DNA from: Streptomyces flaveus
Lineage (GTDB): Bacteria > Actinomycetota > Actinomycetes > Streptomycetales > Streptomycetaceae
Reading direction: 5' to 3'
Length of the DNA stretch: 64,000 nt
Assembly: GCF_014647675.1 (NCBI RefSeq)
Contig: NZ_BMPQ01000001.1
Location: forward strand, 249,349 to 313,348
Part shown: positions 1-8,844 of the stretch, piece by piece
Layout of the letters: every line of letters begins with the position of its first letter
How positions within the stretch are numbered: position 1 is the first letter of the stretch
Notes under the pieces: generated by a model
Database searches by the model: none
Told to the model about the DNA's origin: nothing
The model's input: only the letters and a program-made list of their open reading frames with translations
Program-made: the position numbers and the translations under genes

Positions 1-239
1 AATCCGGCGGCCAGCAGCCGTACGGAGTGGAATCCGGTGCCCGTCGCGACGTCGAGCACGCTTTTCACGCCCCACTTGCGCAGCAGGTCGATGAAGAAGT
101 TTCCTTCGCTTTCCGCCCGTTTCTCCCAGTCGATGAGCGAGTCCCATTTCTCGACAAAGCTGGGAACGTATTCCTCCGTGTAGTGACCGGTTTCGCGTAC
201 TTCGACAGGATTGTCGCCGAACTTCTGAGCCGGTTGCAC
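1..239 (-). CDS. Glycine/sarcosine N-methyltransferase-like protein (5' end only)
   Basis: The gene runs off the left edge, so only about the first 79 residues are visible. They begin VQPAQKFGDNPVEVRETGHY and contain SFVEKWDSLIDWEKR and the methyltransferase motif I region SVLDVATGTGFHSVRLL. This resembles the N-terminus of actinomycete glycine/sarcosine N-methyltransferases, which methylate glycine stepwise toward betaine with S-adenosylmethionine. The GTG at 239 was chosen because AAGGAG (257..252, minus strand) precedes it and the frame is closed by a TGA further upstream. Another class I methyltransferase cannot be excluded from this fragment. Confidence 0.72.
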   Translation of the reverse strand, partial: MQPAQKFGDNPVEVRETGHYTEEYVPSFVEKWDSLIDWEKRAESEGNFFIDLLRKWGVKSVLDVATGTGFHSVRLLAAG

Positions 240-689
240 GATGATGGGGAACTCCTTCAGTCATCGGGAGTCATGCTCAGCAGATCGCTATCCGATGTCG
301 TGGACCTCATGCCTCCAAAGTTCGTATACGACGGCGGAGTTGACGCGGATAGCGACCCTGGTCAGCGGCTTTCCCACCTCAAGATTCTTTGGGGCGGCAT
401 GGCTTTGCCGAGGTTGCAGACACCTCACACACAGGGCATTCACGGGTGTTCCACCTCGCCGACGACAGCCGGCCATGGCGGAAAATCGCTCCAGAGCCAC
501 CCCACCCAGCCTCCATCAGACAGGCCGGGCCGGACGCCCCGACCGCTTCGGAGACGCCGTGCCCATGGGGCGGTGGACCATCGACACCAGCAGGTTTCCC
601 CGGTACCGGTAGTCCCACCGCCGTGTGGTGCGGTGTGGGCGGGGTGGTAGGGAGAGCCCCTGGGAGAGTCCCCAACCCCGCCCATCCCC
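240..689. other. Gap without a convincing gene
   Basis: These 450 bases hold the leader of the methyltransferase gene on the minus strand and the 3' flank of the DsbA-like gene. Open frames in several directions lack a good ribosome binding site and recognisable protein content. A 17-codon minus-strand frame (310..257) ends in TGA overlapping the AAGGAG of the methyltransferase, as a coupled leader peptide would, but its own GGAGG is only one base from its ATG. I therefore do not call it a gene. Confidence 0.4.
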
Positions 690-1352
690 TCAGAGGTTCG
701 AGAAGTCCGGGCCCGCCGTGCGCGTCCGCTTGATCTCGTAGAAGCCCGGGACCGAGGCGACCAGCAGTGTGCCGTCCCAGAGCTTGGCAGCCTCCTCGCC
801 CTTGGGGGCGGGGGTGACGACCGGGCCGAAGAAGGCGATCTGTTCGCCGTCGGAGCCGGGGACGGCGATGACCGGAGTGCCGACCTCCTGGCCGACCTTG
901 TCGATGCCCTCCTTGTGGGAGGCGCGCAGCTCGGCGTCGAACTCGAAGTCCTCCTGGTCCGCGTACTCGATCAGGTCGGCGGGCAGGCCGACGTCGGCGA
1001 GGGCGCCGGTGATCGCCTCGATGGTCGGGCCCTCACCGTTGTTGTGGATGCGGGTGCCGAGCGCGGTGTAGAGCGGGCCGAGGACGTCCGCGCCGTGCTT
1101 CTGCCAGGCCGCGGTCACCACGCGCACCGGCTTCCAGGCCTTGGTCGCGAGCATCTCCCGGTACTCCTCGGGCAACTGGTCGATCTTGTCCTCGTTCAGC
1201 ACCGCGAGGCTCATGATGTTCCAGCGGACCTCGATGTCGCGGACCTTCTCCACTTCCAGGACCCAGCGCGAGGTCATCCACGCCCAGGGGCACAGCGGAT
1301 CGAACCAGAAGTCGACGGGGGTCTTGGCGGAGCTCGTTGCGGCCTCGGACAT
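690..1352 (-). CDS. DsbA-family, mycothiol-dependent nitroreductase-like protein (Rv2466c type)
   Basis: The 220-residue protein has a thioredoxin-like DsbA fold. The active-site region reads FWFDPLCPWAWMTSRW near the N-terminus, and VGTPVIAVPG near residue 165 looks like the cis-proline loop. Mycobacterial Rv2466c has CPWC and uses mycothiol for reductive chemistry. Here the second cysteine is alanine (CPWA), so a one-cysteine mechanism is expected. The ATG at 1352 has AGGAG a few bases upstream; an in-frame ATG at 1364 lies in front of that site and is less likely. A SigR-like promoter (1461..1435) suggests induction by thiol-oxidative stress, an inference. It is divergent from aminopeptidase N. 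Confidence 0.82.
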   Translation of the reverse strand: MSEAATSSAKTPVDFWFDPLCPWAWMTSRWVLEVEKVRDIEVRWNIMSLAVLNEDKIDQLPEEYREMLATKAWKPVRVVTAAWQKHGADVLGPLYTALGTRIHNNGEGPTIEAITGALADVGLPADLIEYADQEDFEFDAELRASHKEGIDKVGQEVGTPVIAVPGSDGEQIAFFGPVVTPAPKGEEAAKLWDGTLLVASVPGFYEIKRTRTAGPDFSNL

Positions 1353-1389
1353 GGTTCTCCTCATAAGAACGCGGTCGGCACATGCGGCA

Positions 1390-1423
1390 GACAGGGCTGT
1401 CTTCGCAGACAGAAGGGGCTGTC
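1390..1423. promoter_or_regulatory. Paired GACAG/CTGTC inverted repeats in a divergent promoter region
   Basis: Two inverted repeats lie side by side: GACAGGGCTGTC at 1390-1401 and GACAG-N6-CTGTC at 1408-1423. They sit between the DsbA-like gene and pepN, inside the probable leader of the former. They could be operator half-sites or RNA stems. Confidence 0.35.
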
Positions 1424-1434
1424 ATTGAACCCGC

Positions 1435-1461
1435 AACCACCCCCTTCCGCGCCCTATTCCC
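1435..1461 (-). promoter_or_regulatory. Candidate SigR-type promoter for the DsbA-like gene
   Basis: On the minus strand GGGAAT (1461..1456) is followed by exactly 18 bases and GTT (1437..1435). This matches the GGAAT-N18-GTT consensus of the Streptomyces thiol-stress sigma factor SigR. The downstream gene belongs to a family controlled by the orthologous SigH in mycobacteria, which supports the call. The leader to the ATG at 1352 would be about 75 bases. Confidence 0.55.
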
Positions 1462-1536
1462 TGCTGCCCGCAACCAGGCCGCATGGCAGGATCGGCTCTG
1501 TCCACATGCTGAACGCCACCCGAGGGAGTGCCGCCC

Positions 1537-4113
1537 GTGCCCGGTGAGAATCTGTCCCGCGACGAGGCCCGCGAGCGGGCCGCCATGCTGTCCGTCGACG
1601 GGTACGAGGTGTCGCTCGACCTGCGCTCCGCCGTGGGCGACACGGACGCCGAGCCGCGGACGTTCCGTTCGGTGACGACCATCCGCTTCCGCTGCGCCGA
1701 GCCGGGCGCCACGAGCTTCGCGGACCTGATCGCCCCGAGCGTCACCGCCGTCTCCCTCAACGGCAAGGACCTGGACCCGGGCGCAGTCTTCGACGGCTCC
1801 CGCATCCTTCTGGAGGACCTCGGCGACGACAACGAACTGGTCGTCGACGCCCAGTGCGCCTACAGCCGCACCGGCGAGGGCCTGCACCGCTTCGTCGACC
1901 CGGAGGACGGCGAGGTCTACCTCTACACGCAGTACGAACCGGCCGACTCCCGCCGCGTCTTCGCGAACTTCGAGCAGCCGGACCTCAAGGCCCCCTTCCG
2001 GTTCGAGGTCCGGGCCCCCGAGGGCTGGGTCGCGTGGAGCAACGGCCTGGGTGAACTGCACGACGGGGTATGGCAGTTCGCCGAGACGAAGCCGATCTCG
2101 ACGTACATCACGGCGATCGTCGCGGGCCCGTACCACTATGTGACGGACCACTACTCCCGCACCTTCGACGACGGTACGACGCTGGAGATCCCCCTCGGCG
2201 CGCTGTGTCGCAAGGGTCTCGCCAGGCACTTCGACGCCGACGACGTGTTCCTGGTGACCAAGCAGGGTCTTGACTTCTTCCACGACCACTTCGACTACCC
2301 GTACCCGTTCGGGAAGTACGACCAGGCGTTCGTGCCGGAGTACAACCTCGGCGCGATGGAGAACCCGGGCTGTGTGACGTTCCGCGAGGAGTTCATCTTC
2401 CGCGGCAAGGTGACACAGGCGTCGTACGAGCGGCGGGCGAACGTCATCCTGCACGAGATGGCGCACATGTGGTTCGGCGACCTGGTCACCATGGAGTGGT
2501 GGGACGACCTGTGGCTCAAGGAGTCCTTCGCGGACTTCATGGGCTCCTTCTCCATGGTGGAGGCGACCCGCTTCACCAACGGCTGGATCACCTTCGCCAA
2601 CAACCGCAAGTCATGGGCGTACCGCGCCGACCAGTTGCCCTCCACGCACCCGATCACGGCCGACATCCGTGACCTTCAGGACGCCAAGCTGAACTTCGAC
2701 GGGATCACGTACGCCAAAGGGGCTTCCGTTCTCAAGCAGTTGGTGGCGTACGTAGGGCGGGACGCCTTCCTCGAGGGCTCGCGGCGCTACTTCAAGCGGA
2801 ACGCGTACGGGAACACGCGGCTCGGGGATCTGCTGTCGGTCCTGGAGGAGACGAGTGGGCGTGACATGGTCACCTGGTCGCGGGCCTGGCTGCAGACCGC
2901 CGGGGTCAACTCCCTCACGCCGCAGGTGCTGTTGGGCACCGAGGGGCGGATCGACGAGCTCGCGATCCTCCAGGAGGCCGCCGAGTCGCACCCCGAACTG
3001 CGTCCCCACAGGGTGGCGGTGGGCCTGTACCGGCGGACTTCCGGAGGTGCGCTGGAGCGGTACGCGCGCGCGGAGGTGGACGTCGACGGACCGCGTACGG
3101 TCGTGGCGGAGCTGGCCGGGGCCGAGGCTCCCGAGCTGGTGCTGGTGAACGACGACGACCTGACGTACTGCAAGATCCGTTTCGACGAGGGCTCGCTGGC
3201 GACGCTGCGGGAACGGCTCGGCGAGATCAGCGACCCGCTGGCCCGTGCGCTGTGCTGGTCCGCGCTGTGGAATCTGACGCGCGATGCCCTGATGCCGACC
3301 CGGGACTTCATCGACCTCGTCCTGCGCTTCGCGGGCCGCGAGTCCGACATCGGTGTGCTCCAGATGCTGCACGCGTGGGCGAACTCCGCGCTCACGCACT
3401 ACGCGGCGCCCGAATGGCGGGACACCGGCGGGCAGTTGCTCGCGGAGGGCGCGCTGCGGGAGCTGCGGCAGGCCGAGCCGGGCAGCCAGCATCAGCTGAC
3501 GTGGGCGCGGTTCTTCGCGGCGGTCGCCTCTAGCGAGGCCGAACTGGGGCTGTTGCGGGACCTGTTGGAGGGGACGGCCAAGATCGACGGGCTGGAGGTG
3601 GACCAGGAGCTGCGCTGGGCGTTCCTGGAGCCGCTGGCCTCGCACGGCGTCGCCGACGAGGCCATGATCGCCGCCGAGCTCGCCCGCGACAACACGGCCT
3701 CCGGGAAGCGGCACCAGGTCCGCTGCCTCGCCGCGCGGCCCTCCGGGGCGGTCAAGGCGCAGGCGTGGGCGGCGGTCGTCGAGTCGGACTCGCTGTCCAA
3801 TGCGCTGGTCGAGGCAACGATCGCGGGCTTCGCCCAGCCGTCGCAGCGGGCGCTCGGCGCTCCGTATGTCGCGAAGTACTTCGAGGTGATCGAGCGGGTG
3901 TGGGAGGAGCGATCCATCCAGATCGCCATGCATGTGGTCAGGGGGCTGTTCCCGTCGTTGCAGGACTCGCAGGAGACGCTGTCCGCGACGGGTGCGTGGC
4001 TCTCCGAGCATGAGGGGGCGGCTCCTGCGCTGCGGCGGCTTGTGCTGGAGGCGCGGGATGACTTGGCGCGGGGGTTGCGGGGCCAGTCCTGCGACTTGGC
4101 CGCCGCCGGCTAG
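1537..4113 (+). CDS. pepN: Aminopeptidase N, M1 family (copy 1)
   Basis: The 858-residue cytosolic zinc aminopeptidase releases N-terminal amino acids from peptides. The exopeptidase motif GAMEN is at 272-276. The zinc site HEMAH is at 306-310, with the third ligand E329 in LWLKESFAD. The all-alpha C-terminal half is complete and the length is normal for actinobacterial PepN. The GTG at 1537 is preferred over the GTG at 1528 because GAGGGAG sits 8 bases upstream and the next residues (PGENLSRDEARERA) align with the start of the second copy at 33879. No signal peptide is present. The two copies are clearly paralogous but well diverged. Confidence 0.95.
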   Translation: MPGENLSRDEARERAAMLSVDGYEVSLDLRSAVGDTDAEPRTFRSVTTIRFRCAEPGATSFADLIAPSVTAVSLNGKDLDPGAVFDGSRILLEDLGDDNELVVDAQCAYSRTGEGLHRFVDPEDGEVYLYTQYEPADSRRVFANFEQPDLKAPFRFEVRAPEGWVAWSNGLGELHDGVWQFAETKPISTYITAIVAGPYHYVTDHYSRTFDDGTTLEIPLGALCRKGLARHFDADDVFLVTKQGLDFFHDHFDYPYPFGKYDQAFVPEYNLGAMENPGCVTFREEFIFRGKVTQASYERRANVILHEMAHMWFGDLVTMEWWDDLWLKESFADFMGSFSMVEATRFTNGWITFANNRKSWAYRADQLPSTHPITADIRDLQDAKLNFDGITYAKGASVLKQLVAYVGRDAFLEGSRRYFKRNAYGNTRLGDLLSVLEETSGRDMVTWSRAWLQTAGVNSLTPQVLLGTEGRIDELAILQEAAESHPELRPHRVAVGLYRRTSGGALERYARAEVDVDGPRTVVAELAGAEAPELVLVNDDDLTYCKIRFDEGSLATLRERLGEISDPLARALCWSALWNLTRDALMPTRDFIDLVLRFAGRESDIGVLQMLHAWANSALTHYAAPEWRDTGGQLLAEGALRELRQAEPGSQHQLTWARFFAAVASSEAELGLLRDLLEGTAKIDGLEVDQELRWAFLEPLASHGVADEAMIAAELARDNTASGKRHQVRCLAARPSGAVKAQAWAAVVESDSLSNALVEATIAGFAQPSQRALGAPYVAKYFEVIERVWEERSIQIAMHVVRGLFPSLQDSQETLSATGAWLSEHEGAAPALRRLVLEARDDLARGLRGQSCDLAAAG

Positions 4114-4148
4114 CGGATCGCATCAGGGGCGGGTGCGTTTCTGCGGGA

Positions 4149-4290
4149 TCGCGGCTGCGGGTTCGTTGTGGCTGGTCGCTCCCCCACTCTCGGCTTCGCT
4201 CGAGCGGGGGGACCCCCATCGCGGCGGAGCCGCAAATCGATACAGTCCCGCGCCCCTTGGGGGCCTGCGGCCCCCTCAGGGCGCGCCCGA
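4149..4290. repeat. Dispersed intergenic repeat, copy A
   Basis: The block contains GGCTGCGGGTTCGTTGTGGC, GCTGGTCGCTCCCCC, CTCGAGCGGGGGGACCCCC, then ATCGCGGCGGAGCCGCA and CCGCGCCCC modules. Related modules recur at 26149, 37827, 39998 and 45431. Parts fold as hairpins (CTCTCGGCTTCGCTCGAG; GGGGGCCTGCGGCCCCC). The rest of the 4114-4493 gap shows only the leader of the next gene and no further gene. Confidence 0.6.
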
Positions 4291-4493
4291 CTGGGCCGGA
4301 GGGACCTGGCGGCGTCAACAAGCGTTGCCGGGCATAACAGTTACCGAATGCTGGTAATCGGAGCCGTAACCCCCATACGGACCAGGGAGTTTCGGCTGTC
4401 GAATACTTGCACTTCAGGGCTGGCCTGTCCGGGTTTGTCGACGGGGACGTAACAGCGGTTAGAGGGCCGGGCGGGTGCGGGAGATTCGGGGGC

Positions 4494-5582
4494 ATGAACC
4501 ACAACACCCCTCTCTCCCCCCGCCCCCTGAGCCACCTGTCCGACGCCCAGCCGCGCGTGCTGAGCACCTCGCAGCTGCGGGCACACGGCGTGGCCAACGC
4601 CGAGATCAACCAGCAGTGCCGGCCGGGCGGAGCCTGGCAGCAGTTCCTGCCCGGCGTCTGTCTGCTGCACCCCGGCCCACCCACCAGTGAGGAGCGGCTG
4701 CACGCGGTCCTGATGTACGCGGCCCGCTCATCGTTGCGTGAACCGGCGCCGAGAGGCCAAGGCATCCCTGCCCAGCCGGCCGCGACGGAGCCCGGCGCGC
4801 AGGAACCGCCCACACCGCAGCGTTACCCCGACGCGATGATCACCGGCCTCGCCGCCCTCGCCCTGTACGGCTTCTCGTCCGCGCCCTCGCTGCTGTCCCT
4901 CGACCGCATCGACGTCCTCGTACCGCGTCTGCGCCGGCTCCGCTCGACGGGCTGTGCGCGCATCGTCCGCACGCCCGCGCTGCCGAAGCCCGAGCAGGTC
5001 ACCGGCCTCCCGGTGGCCCCCGTACCGCGCGCGCTGGCCGACGCCGTCGCCGAGCTCTCGGAGGCGGGCATCGTACGCCGTCTGCTCACCGAGGCGGTAC
5101 GCGGCGGCCATTGCGAACCGACCGCTGTCGTACGGGAGTTGACGCAGGCCCGGCTGCTGAACCGGCCGCACGTCGCGGACGCCGTCGACACCCTGCTCGC
5201 CGAGGGCCGGGCCATCGCGGAGGACCACCTGTACCGCATGGTCCGCGAACACGGCCTGCCCGACCCGGTCTGGAACGTGGACCTGCGCCTGCCCGGCGGC
5301 CCGCACCTGGGCGGCCTCGACGCGTACTGGCCCGAACAGGCCGTGGCCCTCGAACTGGACACCCGGGCGCCCCGCCAAGGCCCTTGGCAGGACGACGACG
5401 CGCTGTGGTCGGAGTACGCCCGCAAGCGCGAGCACCTGGAACGGCTCGGCATCACGGTCATCCACGTAACTCCGCGGAAGCTGCGCGATGCGATGGAGCA
5501 GCAGGCGGCCGTCGTACGCACCGCACTCATGGCGGCGTGCGACCGCGATCCGGCGGCGTATGTGGTGGTGCTGCCGCGGTAG
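4494..5582 (+). CDS. AbiEi-type winged-helix protein with C-terminal endonuclease-like domain
   Basis: The 362-residue protein starts with a winged-helix region (RVLSTSQLRAHGVANAEINQ, then WQQFLPGVCLLHPGPP) typical of the N-terminal domain of AbiEi-family antitoxins. Its C-terminal third (GGLDAYWPEQAVALELDT ... LGITVIHVTPRKLRD) resembles Vsr/DUF559-type PD-(D/E)xK nuclease folds. Such two-domain proteins are common in actinomycetes, and most lack a neighbouring AbiEii toxin; none is seen here. The ATG at 4494 is taken as start because the upstream in-frame extension is low in coding character. Its 3' end is duplicated as a remnant at 10830-10895. Function is unproven. Confidence 0.75.
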   Translation: MNHNTPLSPRPLSHLSDAQPRVLSTSQLRAHGVANAEINQQCRPGGAWQQFLPGVCLLHPGPPTSEERLHAVLMYAARSSLREPAPRGQGIPAQPAATEPGAQEPPTPQRYPDAMITGLAALALYGFSSAPSLLSLDRIDVLVPRLRRLRSTGCARIVRTPALPKPEQVTGLPVAPVPRALADAVAELSEAGIVRRLLTEAVRGGHCEPTAVVRELTQARLLNRPHVADAVDTLLAEGRAIAEDHLYRMVREHGLPDPVWNVDLRLPGGPHLGGLDAYWPEQAVALELDTRAPRQGPWQDDDALWSEYARKREHLERLGITVIHVTPRKLRDAMEQQAAVVRTALMAACDRDPAAYVVVLPR

Positions 5583-5593
5583 GAGGGGAGAGG

Positions 5594-5630
5594 AGGGGGC
5601 GGGCCGGGCAACTGGTGGCCCGCCCCCTCT
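5594..5630 (+). terminator. Strong hairpin after the AbiEi-like gene
   Basis: GAGGGGGCGGGCC (5594-5606) pairs perfectly with GGCCCGCCCCCTC (5618-5630), giving a 13-bp stem about 10 bases past the stop codon. Confidence 0.7.
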
Positions 5631-5825
5631 TCGTACGCTCACTCGGTCGTGGACGCCGTACGCAAGACGGATTCCGGTCAGCGGTCGGCGACTAGCCGGA
5701 GCAGGGGACGTCTGGAGAGGCACGAGCGCGGCACGCGGTTCGTGGGACCGTCCGTGGAACGGGACTCCATCGGCGCCTGGTGGCACCATGCGGAAGCGAC
5801 GGAGCATGGGCGGGGGTGGCGCGCT

Positions 5826-8663
5826 GTGGAGCGGGTGTTCGTGGGGCGGGGCGAGGAGCTCGCCGTGCTGGAGGGGGCGAGGGAACGGGCCCGGGCCGGG
5901 CAGCCGCAGCGGGTGCTGGTGGAGGGGCCGGAGGGCATCGGCAAGACCGCGCTCGTACGGCGTTTTCTCGCGGGAGTGCCGCATGTCCTGTACGCGGAGG
6001 GCGAGGACGCCGGGACCGGGCCGGCCTTCGGCGCGTTGGAGCAGCTCATCGGGCCTGTCCGCTGGACGGATCCGGATTCTGCCGGCGTCACGCTGTTGGA
6101 GGCACTCCAGAAGGCGCTTCAGAAGGCCGGAGGTGTCGGCGAGGACGCGGTGACCGTCGTGGTGGACGACGCCCAGTGGGCCGGCTCCGCCTCTCTGTGT
6201 GCCCTCGGTTTCGCCGTACGCAGGCTGCGCGCCGTACGCGTCCTGGTCGTCGTGGTGACCAGGGACATCACCGATCCCCGGATCCCGGAGGGCCTGCGCC
6301 GTCTCTTCACGGCCGACGCCGCCGTCCGTGTCCGGCTCGAAGGGCTGGAACCCGCCGCGCTCCGCGCTCTCGGCGACGCCCTGGGCCCCGTACGGCTCAC
6401 CGTTCGCGCCGCCGCCAGGCTGTGCGAGCACACCGGCGGCAACCCGTTGTACGCGCGGGCCCTGCTGGAGCAGGAGGGGCCCGGACTGGTCGAGGCCCTG
6501 GAGCGCAGCGACATCACCCCGCCCGCCCCGAAGTCGTGTGTCGAGCTCGCCCTGGCCCGGCTCGCCTCCTGCACCGCGGACGCGGAGGCGCTGCTGGCCG
6601 CGGCGAGCGCCCTCGGCCGCTGCTGCACCCTCGCCGAGGCCGCCCACCTCGCCGGCCTCGCCGATCCACTGCCCGCGCTCGAACAGGCCGTACGTACCGG
6701 GCTGTTGACGGAGCGGCAGGGCGACCCCGTCGTCCGCTTCCCGCACCCGATCGTGCAGGCCGCCGTCTATCACGGGCTCGGCCCCGCCCGCCGCCGTGCC
6801 CTGCACCGCCGGGCCGCCTCGCTCGCCGAGGACGAGGAGACCGCCCTGCACCACCGGGCCTGCGCCGCGACCGGCCCCGCCCCGCAGCTCGCCGCCGAAC
6901 TCGCGGCGCACGGACGCCGGTCGGCCGCCGAGGAGCGGTGGGAGCAGGCCGCGCGGCATCTGTCCGCGGCGGCCAGGCTGGCGCCCGACCGGGCGGCGTA
7001 CGAGCAGTACACGCTGGAGTCCGTCGAGTGCCGGCTGCTCGCGGGGGACGTACCGGATGCCGCCGAAGTCGCTGAGCGCGTCGGGGGGTTCACCGAGAGC
7101 GGCTGGCGCAGCTATCTGCTGGGACGGCTCTGCCTGGCCGACCCGGTTCGCGCCGAGGTGCTGCTGCGGGATGCCTGGCGGCGTTGCGATCCGGCTGCCG
7201 ACCGGGGCGACCGGGTGCTCGCCGCCCGGATCGCGGGCCGGTTCGCGGCCCTGTACGGGAGCGTCGCGCGCGGCACGGAAGCCGCCAACTGGGCGCGTCT
7301 GGCCCTGCGCCTCGCACCGGAGGCGACCGCCACCGACACCATCCGCTACCTGGCGCTCAGCGGTACGGCGACGAGCGGCGGCGCGGCCCGTGCCCTCGCC
7401 GAACTGGGCCCGCTGCCCGACCCCGCCGTGGCGTCACCCGCCCAGCTCCAGGAACTCATGGGTCGCGGCACCCTGCGGGTGTTCACCGGCGATCTCACCG
7501 GAGCCCTGCGGGACCTGGCCGGGGTCCTCGCGGCGACGCGGGAACGGAAGTCGGCACGGACGGCTGCTGCGCCGACGGCACCGGCGAGGTCGCCCGTCGA
7601 CGGCCGGACGTACTCGGCGTCCTTCCGTATCACCGCCGCGGGCGCGCTCGCCGCCGCCGAGTACCTGGCGGGCCACTGGGACGACGTGCTCGCCCACTGC
7701 GAACCGGCCCTCTCGCTCACCGACGACAGCGGCCGGCCGCATTCCGCTCCGTACTGCCGGATGCTCGCGGCCCTCACCCACGCGGCCCGCGGCTCCTTCG
7801 CCGAGGCGCGGACCCAGGTGCGTCGGATGCGCGAGGACGGTGGCCCGGCCGTGTGGACGGCGCTCGCCGGGGCCCACCTGGCGCGGACCCTCGGCCGCCC
7901 CGAGGACGTCGTAAGCACCCTGGCACCGCTGCTCCCACCGAGCAAGCAGGACGCGTCCGGCTCCGCCGATTCCACCGATTCCTCCAGCTCCTTCGACGAG
8001 CCGGGCGCCGTGCCCTGGCCTGACCTCCTCGCCGACGCCTGGACCGAGCTCGGGGACCATCGGCGGGCTGCGCAACTCCTCGGCCAGTACGAGGCTTTGG
8101 CGGTACGACGCGATCACCCGGCCGCGCTGATGCGCGCGGCCCGGAGCCGGGGCGCCCTGGCGGCCGCTCGCGGGGAGTCGGCCGCCGCCGAGAGCGCCTT
8201 CCGCTCGGCGCTGCGGCACGCCCAGCGCGCCCAGGAGCCGTTCGGCCGTGCGCTGGTGCACCTCGCGTACGGGCAGTTCCTGCGCAGGACGGCCAAGCGC
8301 ACCCCGGCCGCGGAGCAGCTGCGCTGGGCCCAGGGCCTTCTCGTACGCCTCGATGCCCGGCCCGATCTGGAGCGCTGCGAACGGGAGTTGGCGGCCTGCG
8401 GCCTGGGCACCCCCGCGCGCGGAACGGACGTCGCTCCCCTCAAGGCGGATGCCGCGCCGCTCACCGCGCAGGAGCTGGTGGTCGCCCGCAAGGTGGCGGC
8501 CGGGCTGACCAACCGCCAGGTGGCGCGGGAGCTGGTGATCAGCCCGAAGACCGTCGAGTTCCACCTGGGCCGGATCTACGCCAAGCTCGGCGTCGCCTCG
8601 CGCACCCGGCTCGCCGTGCTGCTGGCGGCGGGGAACGAGGCGGCGCTGCCGGGGCGGAGCTGA
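5826..8663 (+). CDS. LAL-type LuxR-family transcriptional regulator (ATPase plus HTH)
   Basis: The protein of about 945 residues has an N-terminal AAA ATPase with Walker A GPEGIGKT (34-41) and a Walker B-like VVVDDAQW. A long helical, TPR-like middle follows, and the C-terminal LuxR HTH includes LTNRQVARELVISPKTVEFH. Large ATP-binding LuxR regulators of this kind often activate secondary metabolism or uptake genes, but the target is not evident. The start is uncertain: GTG 5826 (VERVFVGRGEEL) begins where family similarity starts, but no strong ribosome binding site precedes it and the frame is open back to 5649. A Ser/Asp-rich linker lies near residues 710-730. It is transcribed alone. Confidence 0.85.
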   Translation: MERVFVGRGEELAVLEGARERARAGQPQRVLVEGPEGIGKTALVRRFLAGVPHVLYAEGEDAGTGPAFGALEQLIGPVRWTDPDSAGVTLLEALQKALQKAGGVGEDAVTVVVDDAQWAGSASLCALGFAVRRLRAVRVLVVVVTRDITDPRIPEGLRRLFTADAAVRVRLEGLEPAALRALGDALGPVRLTVRAAARLCEHTGGNPLYARALLEQEGPGLVEALERSDITPPAPKSCVELALARLASCTADAEALLAAASALGRCCTLAEAAHLAGLADPLPALEQAVRTGLLTERQGDPVVRFPHPIVQAAVYHGLGPARRRALHRRAASLAEDEETALHHRACAATGPAPQLAAELAAHGRRSAAEERWEQAARHLSAAARLAPDRAAYEQYTLESVECRLLAGDVPDAAEVAERVGGFTESGWRSYLLGRLCLADPVRAEVLLRDAWRRCDPAADRGDRVLAARIAGRFAALYGSVARGTEAANWARLALRLAPEATATDTIRYLALSGTATSGGAARALAELGPLPDPAVASPAQLQELMGRGTLRVFTGDLTGALRDLAGVLAATRERKSARTAAAPTAPARSPVDGRTYSASFRITAAGALAAAEYLAGHWDDVLAHCEPALSLTDDSGRPHSAPYCRMLAALTHAARGSFAEARTQVRRMREDGGPAVWTALAGAHLARTLGRPEDVVSTLAPLLPPSKQDASGSADSTDSSSSFDEPGAVPWPDLLADAWTELGDHRRAAQLLGQYEALAVRRDHPAALMRAARSRGALAAARGESAAAESAFRSALRHAQRAQEPFGRALVHLAYGQFLRRTAKRTPAAEQLRWAQGLLVRLDARPDLERCERELAACGLGTPARGTDVAPLKADAAPLTAQELVVARKVAAGLTNRQVARELVISPKTVEFHLGRIYAKLGVASRTRLAVLLAAGNEAALPGRS

Positions 8664-8844
8664 GGTTGCCCGGGGCGGAACCGACGCTTCCGGGGCAGGA
8701 CTGGGGATTCTCCCGGGTCCTTCCCCAGGTCCGTTCCCCGGCACCGGCGGCCTACCGTCTGGCCTCGTGGCCGTCACAGACCATCGAAGGCCATACCGGA
8801 CCGGTCCCCTCGGGGCCGGCCGGTCGCATGGGGGAAGGAATCTC

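Noticed and set aside
257..310. 17-codon possible leader peptide before the methyltransferase
   Set aside because: Its GGAGG is one base from the ATG, too close to work; the overlap of its stop with the next ribosome binding site may be chance.
288..500. 70-codon minus-strand frame between the first two genes
   Set aside because: No ribosome binding site and no recognisable protein content; kept only as part of the gap note.
27..650. Long plus-strand open frame at the left edge
   Set aside because: It is antisense to the methyltransferase start and continues into low-quality sequence; no ribosome binding site or family features.
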